Assembly: GCF_026914265.1 (NCBI RefSeq) | Contig: NC_069136.1 | Location: 52,073,381-52,137,380 of the forward strand | DNA length: 64,000 nt | From: Mya arenaria | Taxonomy: Eukaryota > Mollusca > Bivalvia > Myida > Myidae | Reading direction: 5' to 3' | Shown: positions 1 to 14,600 of the stretch, in pieces | Position numbering within the stretch: position 1 is the first letter of the stretch | Layout of the letters: each line of letters starts with the position of its first letter | The notes under the pieces: model-generated | Database searches by the model: none | What the model was told of the DNA's origin: nothing | What the model saw: only the letters and a program-made list of their open reading frames with translations | Translations under genes and position numbers: made by a program

Positions 1-1550
1 CTATGTATAGGACATAAAGCCGAAGCCAGCGATAGGCTGGGAAAGGCAACACATCTAGTGAACATTTATTTGTTCGATAATGCCTTTGGTATAAAATTAA
101 ATAATCTCGTTACTATTCAATACCAATAGTCAATCAACCGACCTAATTTTTAGCCGCAATGAATTTACAGGGATAAATTTATCCTCCAAATCCAATTCAA
201 TGTGCCATTGACTATAGTACGAACTATTTCAATGAATGTGTAACAAAATGTCTGAGTGAGTCTAAATAAAATTCAAGCCCGACAGTGTAGAGATAAACTC
301 CGTTGGCCGCATAGAGCCGTTAGTACTTGGGTTTGTATCGATGTCAAGCACAGCGTTGTTTTAGTTGGCCCTTACCCGGAACCGTCCATCTCTGCTTAGG
401 CGTTTTCTTATAGAGCTTATGTCGCTTCGGGGTATTGTGTAGTCCGCCACTTTATGCGATCTAGAATTGTTACCTATATTATGACAGCATTTCAGAAAGC
501 CGCTCTACAGTAGCGTTTTCCATTTGGCGATTTCATTTGCTATCGCCTCCCAAAGGGCTCTCGTGAAATCATTTCCGCCTAAGAGTAGACAATAATCTTT
601 TGAGGAGAGCATTACAGGACCTGGGATTCTACCGAATTTGTCAGTCTCGCCCAAGTGATTCCACTGACCATCTACCGAGTAATTGGTGAGGATAGTCGTA
701 AGTTTGACATTTCCCAAGAACCTGCCTTTTTGCCGGCCCGTCGCGGTATTGAATTACCAATAACCTATATGTCTGTATGATGACAAGTAATGAGGTTTTA
801 TTGTGAAAATCCACAGTTTTTCAAATATGTTACATGCGCTTTTTTGTCTCAAATTAAGTTTATGTTCTTGTCTTATATATAGCTTGGAAGAGTCGGTCAA
901 TCAGCGCCCAATTTTTTAACTATCTCGGCTGAAACTCCATTGCTTGCAAAGTCTGTAAGGGTGGCGATGCTTGTAATTCCAAGTGTAATTTGTGGGCCAT
1001 ATTGGGTAGTTTTAGACCTAATAAGCCGCACAAAGACGTGGTTTGATTATCTTGAAATAGTTAAGTCGCCGCCACGAATTCGGTTACAGGCGCATGCTCG
1101 ACCGCGAGCAACTAGCGAACTAACAATCCAGCCTAAACCTAAGATCGATAATAATTTTAAAGCTAAACGTTCCGAGTAGAATACAGTATGAAAGTCTAAC
1201 ACGCCAGTGTTTAATAAACTTTCAGTAAGGTTGCGTCTAGAATGCTTTCAGTTGCTTTTTTGAATATTTCAGTTCTTTGATATGAATCGGAAAAATGAAG
1301 AAAATATTAACTAGTAATATCAGAAAATCCCGTCTTCGTTTAATTAATTGTGAACATGTTGCTTTCTGTGAATGCCTGATAAATATATGAATAATTATGT
1401 TGAATCATAAAAAAGGCGATATTGTGACATTTTATCTAAATACATGTATATCGTTATGTTATGAATGTAATTAATAAATACATGTACTTTATATTAAAAA
1501 ACAGCTGCAAAACGAATATTCTCTTTGCATTATTACGTTCCTCTTTGCAT
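1..1550. other. No gene recognised; downstream flank of receptor copy A
   Basis: I see no convincing coding region. Two short open frames (minus 505-717 and plus 940-1179) have no recognisable family, no splice context and no homology to anything else in the window. The first ~1.2 kb appears less AT-rich by eye than the following DNA. The part next to 1551 is presumably the 3' UTR of copy A. An ATTAAA-type polyadenylation hexamer reads on the minus strand at 1339-1344, about 210 bp past the stop, but I cannot show that it is used. Confidence 0.4.
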
Positions 1551-1806
1551 TCATGTATTTTGATATTCATGCTCGTCTGTATTTATTTCTTCGATTGAGA
1601 GATAGTTGTCAACACCTGTAGTAATGTTAAGCTTTTCGTAAGCATTTCCTTTTATGCTCTTTCCAGTGTTTTTGTCCATTTCATTGTTTACTGTGTTAAC
1701 ATATTCAACTCGTTGTTGATTTTCAACAGAAGTGGACACCCCTGTGTCTGGTTGTCCTGAAGACTTTGCTGTCGCGGTGTTTTTAAAGCAAGCCCTGAGC
1801 ATGCCC
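1551..1806 (-). CDS. Copy A exon 10: cytoplasmic tail with ITAM-like and YxN motifs
   Basis: The acceptor is ttttcag before 1806 and the exon ends at TGA (1553-1551). It encodes the last 85 residues after the basic stop-transfer residues. It has four tyrosines. Y427 (YVNT) and Y473 (YQNT) fit the pYxN pattern bound by Grb2-type SH2 domains. Y448 and Y460 form YEKL-x8-YLSI (codons 1640 down to 1593), which fits the ITAM spacing Yxx[LI]-x6-12-Yxx[LI]. The motifs are read directly; phosphorylation and adaptor use are inferred from vertebrate receptors. The exon is far shorter than the 667-nt last exon of copy B and the tail sequences do not align well. Confidence 0.85.
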
Positions 1807-4800
1807 CTGAAAATTATCATAATTATACTGTTATATACGCATGCAAAATACACTGAACTTAAATGAAAATTATTACATTTAGCATTATATATTCAACTTG
1901 CAAAAAAATCCTATTCCAGCATTCCGAACACATTTGATTGTTTCAGTAAATGTCCATTCAATTGAATGTAAGTGTATTTTATCATTTTGTTTCGAATAAA
2001 CGTCAACATATGATATACCTTTGATTAGGATAAGTTCCTTTAGGGGCCAATGTTATATATTAGTGTTTACTCGATAATTATTAACAAATATAAATAAGAG
2101 CAGTGCAAAACGGACATCATAATGAGAAATTATTATAAATGACTTACCTTCTCTTAATTATAACTGCAAGTACCCCAACAACAATTAATGTTACAGCAAT
2201 AACCACACCGACCACTATTTCAGTGGATGACCCTGTAACTATAATATTACCGTTATTTTATTTGCAAATTTAACTGATGTTTGGACCCAGACTAAGATTT
2301 ACCAACACACACTGGAAATTACCAAAATCATTGTACCATGAACGGTTTAATGATTAAATTATAATCAAAATTGGGAATGAAATATTGCTCGAAACATGAC
2401 AATAATCTATGTTAAATCTAAGTCGCCAAAGAAAGTATTTCACATAATCATCATTGTTATTATGCGAAATTATGCTACTTCAGTATCTGTGCTCCTTGTT
2501 CTGGAACATTATTTGATCATATATAACCAATATTAAGATTCCTTTCACGATCTTCAATCTGTGTTGTTTGATTGACTTTACAAAACGCTCTTCTTTTTGC
2601 CTTTCTGTTTTATTCCTTGTGACCTTTTTTGGCTTGACCTCAGGTTTAATATCATAAATATACATGAAAAAGAGCTTGTATTTAGACACAACAGCTGCTA
2701 AAGTTTAAGAACATAAACTATGAAGAACTACTCGTCTTCCAAGCGAATAAACTAGTTATCATTAGATATACCCCCTTCGTTCTTGTCTAAAAATGCTGTT
2801 GTTTCTTCGGATACCGGAAGCGATATTGGCGGTGTACTCAATGTTGGCGCTTGCGTTTGATCTGTGTATGTTGTATTACCATAAGCGGTTGATGGCAACG
2901 TATCTATAATTATGCGATAAATACAAAACATTATTTATAGAAAGATTTATGTGGTATAAAAAGAATATTATGTGTTGTAAGTAAGCACATTTGAGAAACA
3001 TATTGGCCTCATATGCTGCTCGACAGTGTAATTGCCAATTTTACACCATGCTGCAACTATATCATTTACATCGAATGACAAAGAAAAATGACTATTTGAT
3101 GTTTTCACCAATTAGCCCATACAATCAGCATCAGTATGAAATATCACTATTAATTTCAGAACGCTAATGTAACATTGAATTTGATCATAAATATAAACAC
3201 AACAATCGGTGTGTTTCTTTTGGAACCAAACCTTTTTATCTACTGAGGGTTATATAATTAGATATTTTGTCATTTGATCATTGTGTTTTTAACCAAATTG
3301 TCAAGTAATTTGAGAACGTTTGTCGAAGGTGGATACATCCAACTACAATGGTTGAATGCTATTACGATCTGGTGAACTCAGAATTTTAAGTCAAATTTTA
3401 GTTTTGCATTCACATTAATATGCAAATAATCGAGTGTTTTGATGTGGCTTGTGCCTGATGTTTGCATTGTAGTGTTTTACTATATCAAATCTAGCATTTC
3501 AACATTGTTTATTTCAAAAGCTTTATAATTCATATGCCAATTTTATTAAGGTTTAAATCAATGTACAAACAGCAATACTAACAATAAAAATAAGATTAAT
3601 CACTGATGGGACCATTCATCGTAAAAGACATTCTTTACAGTCAATATAATATGTAACTCATTGTTTTCGGTTTGATGCATTATTTAAAAATTTTGTTGTT
3701 GTACACATGTCTTTATTTCTATTGGTAAGGCAAAATCTTTGTGAACGATTTTAATACTAAAGTTAACTGCTTAAATGGTAACTATCCAGGCATTCGTTTA
3801 AATATGTGTACACCCTAAAGCACTTTAAGCCATAAACACCAATTGAATAGACAATGCATGCCGCAAACTTTTTCATGTAGACCACTTCTGCATAGTTGTT
3901 TTGTCAAAAAGGGATAAGACGGGTAAGTCATTTGTTTTTGTTTTTTACTTTTTCAAGAATGCTGTTCCTTATTTGGAGTTTGGTACGTTTTAAAAGTAGT
4001 TTAAGTATAAAAATGCGCTTGAAAAGACGATGCATGTCTGCGAACTTTCTATGTAGAACACATAAAGGCATATTTTTTCGAAAAATGTTAGGCACCCTTT
4101 ACCGCCAGCATAGACAATGCATTTAACGCAAACGTTTGGTTTAGACCAATGGAGTGTATATATTTCATTAATAAATAGACAAATAAGACACCTTGAAATA
4201 GAGATATTTTTCGCAGAATTATGTTCGTTATTCAGAGTTTGGTACTTTAAGTACAAAAACGCATTTGAATACACTATTTTTTTTGTGTACGGAACTAATA
4301 TAAAATAACATTATCTAGTAATATTTCTTGTTTTTATGATATTTTATGGATGCAATATGCTTTAACCTGGAATCCCGATCGGAACAACTACCCACTTTTG
4401 GTACAAAACAATTTGTATGTGAAGGATTTGCCATATTAATAATCGTTAAAAAAATTCGTCTACGTACAATTATTTGGGCTAATAATCAACTCTCACTTGA
4501 AAGTAACATGGGGATGTTGTAGTGAAGGATTTGCCATATCAAAAATCGTTAAAAAAATCCGTCAACGTACAAATATTTGGACTAGGAAATGTAGATCAGT
4601 TGGATGTACCTTCATGTCCGAAATCGATCACTTCCTGGCAGCTCATTTCTGGTTTGTCTCCATCGAAATTTAACATCTTTAGACGCATACACTGATGCTA
4701 TTTTTGCTTCGACTGATGTTGAAGCAATAACACTAAATACTGGTCGGTAATTTTGTAGAGGAACGTGTTCGAAGTAACATTCAAATTCATTTCCGTATAA

Positions 4801-7800
4801 TCGCCGCCATATTGAATGACTTTAAAAACTACACCCTATAGTACAGAATAACAATAGGCATATCGTTGACACACTGTGGTAGTTATAATCCGAATAATTA
4901 ACTCAAACAAATACAATAGTTCGATTGCTATTGAAAAAAATGAATGTGTTCTTTGCCGGATAATCTTGAATGCCGGGATATGTGTGACGTCACACGGGGT
5001 GCAAACATGTGGCGTAGCTTACTATTGGTTGTAGGGTAAAATGTATATGTATGTACATGCTATATTTTCATTATTTTTTTTAATAAAACTGATCAAATTT
5101 TAAGTAAAGCTATACTAAGAGTAACACGCAATGTTTTGTCAAAACAATGCAACAATGCGTTAAATACACATAAGCAAGTACTTGACGCCCCACATTCACA
5201 TAAGTAGTTCTGTTGCTACGAAGGTGGTGCGTATTAATATATGCATGTTCAATATGTCGTGTCAGACGACTAGTCGCGTTTCTGAAATACCGCTCTCTAA
5301 AGACTGTCGGCTTGCAGCCGACAGTCTAAAAATGATGAGATTACCAGCTTTAAAGGGTAAGCGGAACTCGAATTGCCTGGCACGTAAGTCTTCTAGGGGC
5401 CTTATCTAGTTATATGGCCATAACCTCACATTTGTCCAAGCATTTAACAATAATAACAAAATAAGAACCTTGGTTCAATATTCGTTCGAAATTAGATAGA
5501 AAATTTTTATCGTTGGAAAGTAACTCTCCCTTACGAACATTAGCAAAAAACAGTATCTATGATTCTGTTTCAGAGCACAATGATAAAGGCCGAACGGACA
5601 CAAGATAAGAGACACAAAGCTAAAAGATAACAAACATCATTGGTAAATGATGGCGGTAAACGACTTGGCAGTGTCAGTGAAAGCCCAGTAAGAACTAACT
5701 TGGAATTTAAACCGGTTTATGCTTAATTGATATTTACCTCCTGCGCATAAACTTTTTCTCAAGTCACCTTCTTGAGCAAATCTGATGAAAAAAGTCTGGT
5801 TTATCTTCTCCACATATGCATACGTCAAAGGTGGATTGATGCTATTGTCTGTAACGTAATGGGTCAGTTAAAGTTAAACGACGTATGATTCAAACTATCA
5901 TAATCTTTCTTAAGTTTGTTTAAAATACAAGCATAACAAATCATACGTTTCTATATTCTTTCAAAACGTTGCATTGTAGAATACGTGATGTCTCCCCTTC
6001 AACGCCAATAAGTGCATGTTATACGACGTATGTTGATAATAAATATCACACGTGTTCTCAATTGTACACTTATCCTTCTTTCAAACGATTACTCTTTTTT
6101 TATTTAAGAATGTTGATATGTTAAAAAATACTCACAGATGAAATCATACGTTTCTACATTCTTAAGAAAAATGTTCATTATATACCCGATAAAGTCTCCC
6201 CTTCAACGCATGTTTAACAAATATTATTAGTTTAAACATATTATATTCATAAGCGTGTACACACTTAACATTAAAACAAACAGAAAACACAGTCATGTAC
6301 AGTCTAGAAAAGAATAAGAACGAAAGATAAATATCTTAAAAAGTTCTTCTCCAAACCTTAGCAAAATTACATATTTAATGACGGACATGTGTACAGCTTA
6401 AATAGTAGATGACACAATAATACTGATATTGTTGAATTGAACCAAGTGGTAGTATTTAACGTAGTTTGGTTTTATTTAACATAATTAAATATTTTAAGAT
6501 TTGTTTTACAGACGACGTACACTTACAAGATAGTAGCTAAAGGTTGACATATGCTATAATAAGCTTAGTTTATTTTCACTTATTGAATACAAAAGTCGTT
6601 AATTCTGAACAGAATATAAAATTAAAGAGGATAAGAGAGAAAAAAGAGGGAAGGGTGGTTGGTTTAAATGAATTACTTCCAGTGACTATTCTTCACTGAG
6701 CCCTGATTGGTAGTGTTGAATATCACATGTTACAGAAAGGTCAGTATAAGGAGGACAGATAAGAAGACAATGATGCGTTGTTTTCTGAACTCCACACGAA
6801 CAGAGGGATTAGGGAACACTATTTTTAACAAAAACGTGATGGTTCAATGAACTGCACTCGTTCCGTAAGCGAGTGTGAATGACCTGCAATCAACTTTTTC
6901 CATAATAGAACAGAGTATTTGGTTTTGAATTATTCGACTTAAGGTACGCTTTAAAACCAGAAACTGTTTCAATGTTTTGTGCTTCAGCTGGAAGACTAGT
7001 TCATGCTGAGATTGATGAAGGAAAGAATGAATTCATATAAAGTGACGTTTGTGTACGAAAGCTAGAGCTATAGGATATGTTTCGAAGTAATCTTGTTAAT
7101 GCTTGACCGACTGTCTTAGGAACCAAACTTGAAAGATAATCAGGGGAGAGACCATTTTTCATTTTGTTATTGAGTATAAGCTCTAAGAGTGTTTTTCACG
7201 CCTTGTTTCCAAGCTCTCAAAGCCAGATTCAATGTGAAGCAGTCGCAGAGAAACAATGCGAGTGCAACCAGTAACAATTCGTTCACATTCGTTTTGAATT
7301 TTGTCAAGATCATTGTTTTTATACTGTGTACAATTATTCCAGATGACAGCTGTATACTCAAGATTGGCCTAATAAAAGAAAGATACATAACCTCCAGAGA
7401 CCTTCTATCGAGTTGATAGCGTTAAAGTATCACGATGTTAACTCTAGACCAAGCTTTTTCTTTAATATAGTTAATGTGAGTATGCCAATTGCCTTCATTA
7501 GAAAGAAAAATACCCAGGTGTTTGTGAGATTCAACAAACAGGATATCAGTGTCAAACATGTAACCAGGCGGATAAATAGGATTGTTTCGTCTCCAAAATA
7601 TGACCATTGATTCAGATTTGTTTGGTTTGAACTTAATAACTTGACAGTAAGTGACCACAAATGCCTGCGTTTTCGAGTTTATGAATTAGACCACGATGCC
7701 AATTTTTGTCAAATGCTTTACTTATATCAAAAAGACAACTCTTATTTCAAAACCATTGTCGAGAGATTGACAGAAACTATTATAGAGGTAGGTAAGATGG

Positions 7801-10800
7801 TTGACAGTGGAATCACCTGGCAGAAAGCCGGATTGGGATCGGGTAAAAAAAAACTTGTATCGCGAAGAAAGTTGAATACTTGATTAAATATAATTCTTTC
7901 AAAGACCTTCTCCATAGTATTCAAAGGTGAGATTTAGCGATAATTTGAATATTTCCTGTTAGACAGAACAACAAAAACGTTAACGAAGCATTGAAAAAAT
8001 CACACAAGGGTTGGCGAAGTTCTGAAGAAGCTTCAAATAAATTACGATTATCAATGCCATCAGGCCTAGATGCTTTACCAACCGAGAGACTACTTATAGC
8101 ATCTTTGATTTCGGAAGGTACGGTAACAATCGAATCAAGTTTGTCATCAGTATTAGTTAAATCAAGTTCAGGTCATACTTGAGTTGAATCGTCGACGTAG
8201 GTCTGAAGGACAAAGAAATCATTAAGGATTTCGGCCTTAACTTGGTTGTCTGCAATGCATTGACCATCAAATTGGTTGAGTAGTGAAGGAATGCCTCGTG
8301 ATTTAACCGGAGTAATATATGGCTTATTATATTGTTTCCATAAAGCTGCCTTATCCGAGCTGTTGGCATGAAATCTGCATTGTTGTCATGGTGCTCTGGC
8401 GGCCAAAATAGATATTCGATTTTTTTCTTCATGACTGTAAAACCACGTTAAAGTCACATAAAAGATTACCCGAAAGGCAAAATATTTTAAAAGTCCTTAT
8501 TTGTTAAAAGATACCATAGAGCATCACTAAGTGAAGGGTCCTTAATTAGTGAAATTGGATAATTATATTTGTATTCTTTCATCCCATTCAAATGTTTGTT
8601 ATGTCTTCAATCATCGATGTGGTAAATCAGTCGCTACACCGAATATATCTCCAGGAAGTAGTTACCGAGATTTACTCAGACAAATCCTATGGAAACAATC
8701 CAGAATGCATTCGAATTTAACTGTCTGTCATCGTTTCTAAGTTGATCTAGGAGCAGTAATTTGAAGACAAGAATTATTTCAATTTCAGTACGTCGAAAAT
8801 GGAGCATAACGTCGAAGGGGAGAAATATTACCCAACACCTAACTGTTATTTTAGCTATGATTAATACCCTTCCATTTCAACAATGTGTGATATTGATATG
8901 ATGGTTAAAATAGAAATTCTAGCAATCATCGAATACTTTATTAAGGAAATATTAAAAATAAAATTTGCTCGACATCAATGCAATTTTAAATGTGTTGTAA
9001 CGATTGAAAGAATTACCGAAAAATAAAAATGTTATTGTCTGAGCCTTTTTTGAGAATTTAATTCATTCTATAACTAAACATTTTTTTTTTCTTAATTCAT
9101 TTATTGACTGATTAGTCAAATGATTAATTGATCAATTTAACCTTAATTTTGTATTTTGGTGTCATTAAGTGTCTGCTATAAAATGTATTCTTACTTCTTA
9201 TAAATTCGACATTCCAAGTTGTTCAACAACTTAAACATTGCATTTCGATACATCATATAGCTTTCAACAACAGTTAGATCCACTAGAGTGCTATCAAGAT
9301 GCAAAATCAAAAATGTATGATCAATAGAATAATTTTGCGAGGTAAACTTTTGTTTCCCATTTTTTTAAATAGCACAAATTGTATCAAAACATTGCGTGCT
9401 TAGCGTGACTGCTTCAAGGGACTTTAGAGAGTTCGAGCATATAGGGCCTTGATCATAACCGTTCGATTATAATTTAAAATTTCAAAATCATAATAAAAAA
9501 ATGTATTTTGCTTGAATAGTTCATGTTGATTCACAATGATCACTTCTTACACTGTTTGACTTTAGTTCACTTGGTTTAAAAACATAAAATTCCATAAAAA
9601 TCAGTGACAGAAACCTTCGATCTTGTGCTTTAATGTCATGGAAAAGGAGAAAATATAATTTACAGGCAGTTAAAAATCGTTTATGATTACAATTGACACT
9701 GGTACGTCTTGTCTTCCTGTCTTATGTATATATATCCCAACATAGGGCAAACTTCAACTTCCACAAAGCATTACGACTTGATATAGACTTCATCGGGTGA
9801 CAGGAACTTAAAACAATGCAAGATATAAATTCATTAAAATGTGAAGACATGAGGTTTAAAAATAAGACGTTAAACCGTGGCGTACACATTCTTGCTTGAA
9901 CTGCACTAACCTTTCCAAGGCGGTCATCCAGTCATTTATCGGTAATGCTAACTTAATGTGTGTATGGTCTGTTGGTGGTGTTTGTACCGGTATTTGTGGG
10001 GTTCGTAAGGAACATAATTTAAACTATACAATGGCACTAAAGAAAACGTTTTAGGCAAAAAGATGTACATTTATTTTATATTTAGAAATACACTATGTCT
10101 TGCTGATGTTGAAAGTCATATCATGCTTTTTAAACATGAGTTTTATTTCTTTCTTAGTGCAGTACTGTTCTTCCCGATTTGTGAGGGCCTGACCATGGCG
10201 GAAAGTTGCTAACCGAGACAGACATTCAAGAATGTGTTTGGTTATTAGAATAGACCATGTACTTAGAGAGTAAGAATAAAATGCTTAAAGTTTCAAGCAT
10301 GGTTATTCTATCAAAGGAATCACTTTTAGCAAACAATTATTGAAGCATCAAGTTCGTTACTTTTTCCGTTACTTCTTTTGTATGGTGTATGTATTAACTC
10401 ATCATCGGCACTCCAGCGTATTTATAACCTATTTGATATATAGTGGTTATGAAAACGCTGGAGTCCTTGATGATGGTATAAACTGTGTTTCTTGCTTGTT
10501 TTGGCGATTTATAATTGTGATTACGAGCGGGTTTACACATTTTAATATTCTGATTTTTTTTTTCACCTAAACGTTCACCTCAACAGTCACGATTCTTTTT
10601 TTAAGCACATACCCCGGTTGAAAGTAAACTACAGCTAAACGTACCGTATTTGTTATGTGTTGGAAAGAAAAAAGGGGGTTTTCATTCAAAGGATCGTTTT
10701 GCTAAAATTCAGTTGCAGGTGACATTTGTTTATACATGTTGTGAATTTTGGGGATCAATATGCATATCGTCGGTTGACCTGCTACAAAAACATACACACT

Positions 10801-11481
10801 ATCTGAACCATGGTATTTAAATACATTGAAAGTCATTATTACAATCACAGAAATATATCGCTTCATCCACCAATACGTTCAAATTGTTGAAACAGTGTGA
10901 ACATATTAGACGGTTAACCAAGATAGAATGATATACATACCAAGCATTTCGTTCAAAGCTATAATGGATTCTTTTTTAATTATTCCTGTCCAGTGGTCCT
11001 GGTGATCCTTTTCTGTAAAATCTCCATTTTCAATACTTTGTATCGATGCAGGGAAATTTCCTCCAACGACGCAGTTTTTAACAGCCTGGGCCCAATGTTT
11101 ATAGCTTTGATCGTGCAGTTCCGCCACCGGATTATATTCTATAACAGAATAGGGCTTGCATTATGGTTAAAAACAAATAACACTTAAGTAGGCATCAGAC
11201 AGTTTGATCTGGGTCATACACACCCACATAGAGAACTGATTTGAACAGCATAAGCTCAATGTTCATTACTTGGATTGTGTATTGTCGCCATCTGAACAGA
11301 TAGTTCGTGCATCATGATGGCAAACAAATTACAATTTAAATGTTCGATATGCGTCACAACTACATACCTGTAGGTACCTGTAATGTGTAAGAGGCATATA
11401 CTACTACTACTAGTGCAAATGCCACTGCCACTGCCACTGTAGCCGTTACTACCACTACAACTACTACTTTTACTACTGCTT

Positions 11482-11545
<64 letters not shown>

Positions 11546-11577
11546 CTTCTACTACTACTACTTCTACTACTACTACA

Positions 11578-11625
<48 letters not shown>

Positions 11626-11626
11626 G

Positions 11627-11686
<60 letters not shown>

Positions 11687-14600
11687 ACCCTTAAACCATA
11701 CTATTTAAATATACAATGCTCAAAATGTCCCCAAGGATATGGGTTCAATTTCAATTAACAGCTTGTCGATTCTCTTGAGACCTGGGCCGAGTGAAAAAGT
11801 GTTAGATGATACAAATTTCAACTCCTACATTGTGGCATCTGCATGCGAGTTGCAAATTCTATTTAATTTTAATAAATATACCTCAAAAAATATTCAATTT
11901 CGAAATCGTTGTAAAATGACCCCTGCTGCTTAAAATCGGACGACAAAAAAGTACCAATTAAACTTTTAATAGCAATATCATTTCAAAGCCTTCAAGTTGA
12001 TGCTAGCTCCATTCAGGCTTATATTTATCCATTTTTCAAACATACCCATACGTTTTCTTAACCATTAGTGATTCGATTCTACTCGGTTAAATAACAATTA
12101 TAAAAGTATAACGTTTAGAATATCCGTTCGATTCTTATACTAGCATAGCGGCGGCTCTGTGTCAACTATATGCATGTCACAAACGTGGACACACATATCA
12201 TGGATCTCTGTTGCGGAGTGTTGACCTGCGATTATTTGAACATTTCTTTAATATTCGGCGTACATCATGTACAGTCGCATTACTGACAATCAATCGAAAC
12301 AAAAGCCAAACTCCTTGACATTGATTGGTGTTAGTAAAAGACGATGAAATATCAATGACAAAGAAGGAAATTGTAACAACGACGGCAAAGGGAGCACCAC
12401 TAACGAAAAAAGGCCATTGCCCTCGAATCAATGACGGAAGACCAACTAACAGCGACGGGGTAAGTATTACGGGGATCGTTTCGAAGCGGTGATCCCAATT
12501 TTTATTAATACAAATATTTCAAAGGGCGTGTGGTCTTTCTGTGTTGTCTTACGTACGCTTTATGTATCTTGTTGTGTGCATCATTGGGTCTTAGTTAATT
12601 GGTGGCTACTGAGCACAATCAATCAAAAATCATATACAGCAGTACTTTCAGTACTTCATTTATATTAATAAGACCACAATGTTGGAAAGTGAACTTTTGC
12701 GAACGTATAAAACATTTGATGTTATAGGTTTCAAAACGGATAATTTGTAATATATGAATTGTCACTATGCTTATGGTTGTAATGCCAGAAATGGTCAATA
12801 ATAAAACCTGTTATGTTACAACTTTGTAGGCTGGATAAAGGCAATGAAAGATATGTTCTAATGAATATATGTATTCAAAACACAAAATGGCATGTTATTA
12901 GCGGAAATCATTTTAATATTCACTTCCTTCACTAACAAAGAAGATAGTTCGCTCAACAAACCACATATCGTTTAAATGTTAAACAAGTGTTAAAGGCTAC
13001 ACAACTTTTAAAAGGACATTGGCTCACGAAAAAGTACACTTAAAGATTATAAAGCAGTATTGGGGTTTATGCCAAAAGGTATTAAAATCATTTCTTTGTT
13101 CGATGTCGCTTCTGGCAGTTACGCGGCAAATTATGTACTAAGATTCAGAGTCATCCGTTTGAAATAGTTAACCTGCACACCAACCGTATAGTGACTCCAA
13201 GAAACCCATTAGTTAAGTGGGTGCTATGCAATTGTCAGGCTACGCAAACTGATTAATTTTGTTTCATATTAGGTGGCATTAAAACAATAGTTACCTGAAA
13301 AATATTTGTTGCTGCATAAAAGCTTTGGGTAGGTGTTTAAAGTGCATGACTCCCAATAATAATCATTTCCAGGTATTTGTGTATACGAGTAGTAGAACAG
13401 CAGGCAGTTCCTGCGAATGTCATGGGAATATTCACTAGGAGGTACTGAAATATAAAGGTTGATGTATCAGCCAAGTACAAAGTGTACCATGTGCATTCTT
13501 TTATTTTGATGATATATCAAGTTTTATTATAGTGTTGGTGCACCTTTCTGAGGTCGTTATCATCTGCAAAGGCCCGTTCCCTGACCGGGAACGGTGTATT
13601 ATCGCTATTATTGCTAAAATACACACACTCAGTTACTTTTATGGTAAAAAAACTGTTAAATGTCATGAAAATTCAAAAAGAAATAGTTCCAAATGACCTC
13701 CTTAACAGGTACTTATGTGACGTCATAACAATACACGACAATTGCATTTTGCTTCGACACTTTTTCTTTTAAGTTGAAACGATTTCGCGGTTGCTGAAGT
13801 GAGGATTGACTTTATAAATTATTTCGGGTCTTGAATAATATTGCTTGATATTGCAGAACTTGATACACTATACCGTCGTTTTTCTGCAAAAAGTTGCATT
13901 GTTGACCCATCTTTGGCCAGAAGCATGTTGCTCAGTGTCCACTCCCACGAGGCGCGTATGTAAATCAGAATGCCGATCGTTAACGGTACGTGAATTCACT
14001 GAATAATGAACATTTTCTACCGATAACCCCACCACACACACACACGCACACACACACACACACACACGCACACACACACGCGCACGCACACACACACACA
14101 CATATGCGCACTCTCTCTCACACACACACACGCACGCACGCACGCACGCACGCACCCACCCACGCACACACACGCACCCACACACACACACACACACACT
14201 TAGCATTTTCGGTAAACTGACTTTTCTGAGCTGAATTCCAATGAATATTTTCTTAATGAAAGCATACCTTTTGTAATCATATATTAAAATTTAATTCTTT
14301 TGTTAGTTCGCCTTGAGGTAAATATAATAAATCAAGGTTATTAATACCATTTTCAACAGTGTAAAATGAGAATATGTCGGTTTCGACTGTGTCACCACAC
14401 GGATATTGATCAGCTTCTTCACATTTTTCTCCGCATGTTTGAGTCCGTGAAGCGGTTTTACTGGTACATTTACATCGCAAACCCTGAAATAGAATTCATA
14501 CTAAAAGAACTCTTTCTGAGCTACTTTAACCATCGGAAAACAAACATATTAGTGATGCCCGCTCAGTAAGTTAAAACAAAAAAACATAAGCTTCAAAAGA

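Noticed and set aside
2910-5700. A copy A counterpart of copy B exon 8
   Set aside because: I searched this intron by eye for the Ser/Thr exon and its splice sites and did not find it; a diverged copy could be missed.
11399-11686. CRISPR-like periodicity
   Set aside because: It is a simple trinucleotide microsatellite; there are no repeat-spacer units, and the genome is eukaryotic.
13868-14220. Long Cys/Val and His/Thr open frames over the CA repeat
   Set aside because: Produced by the dinucleotide repeat itself; no homology, no splice context.
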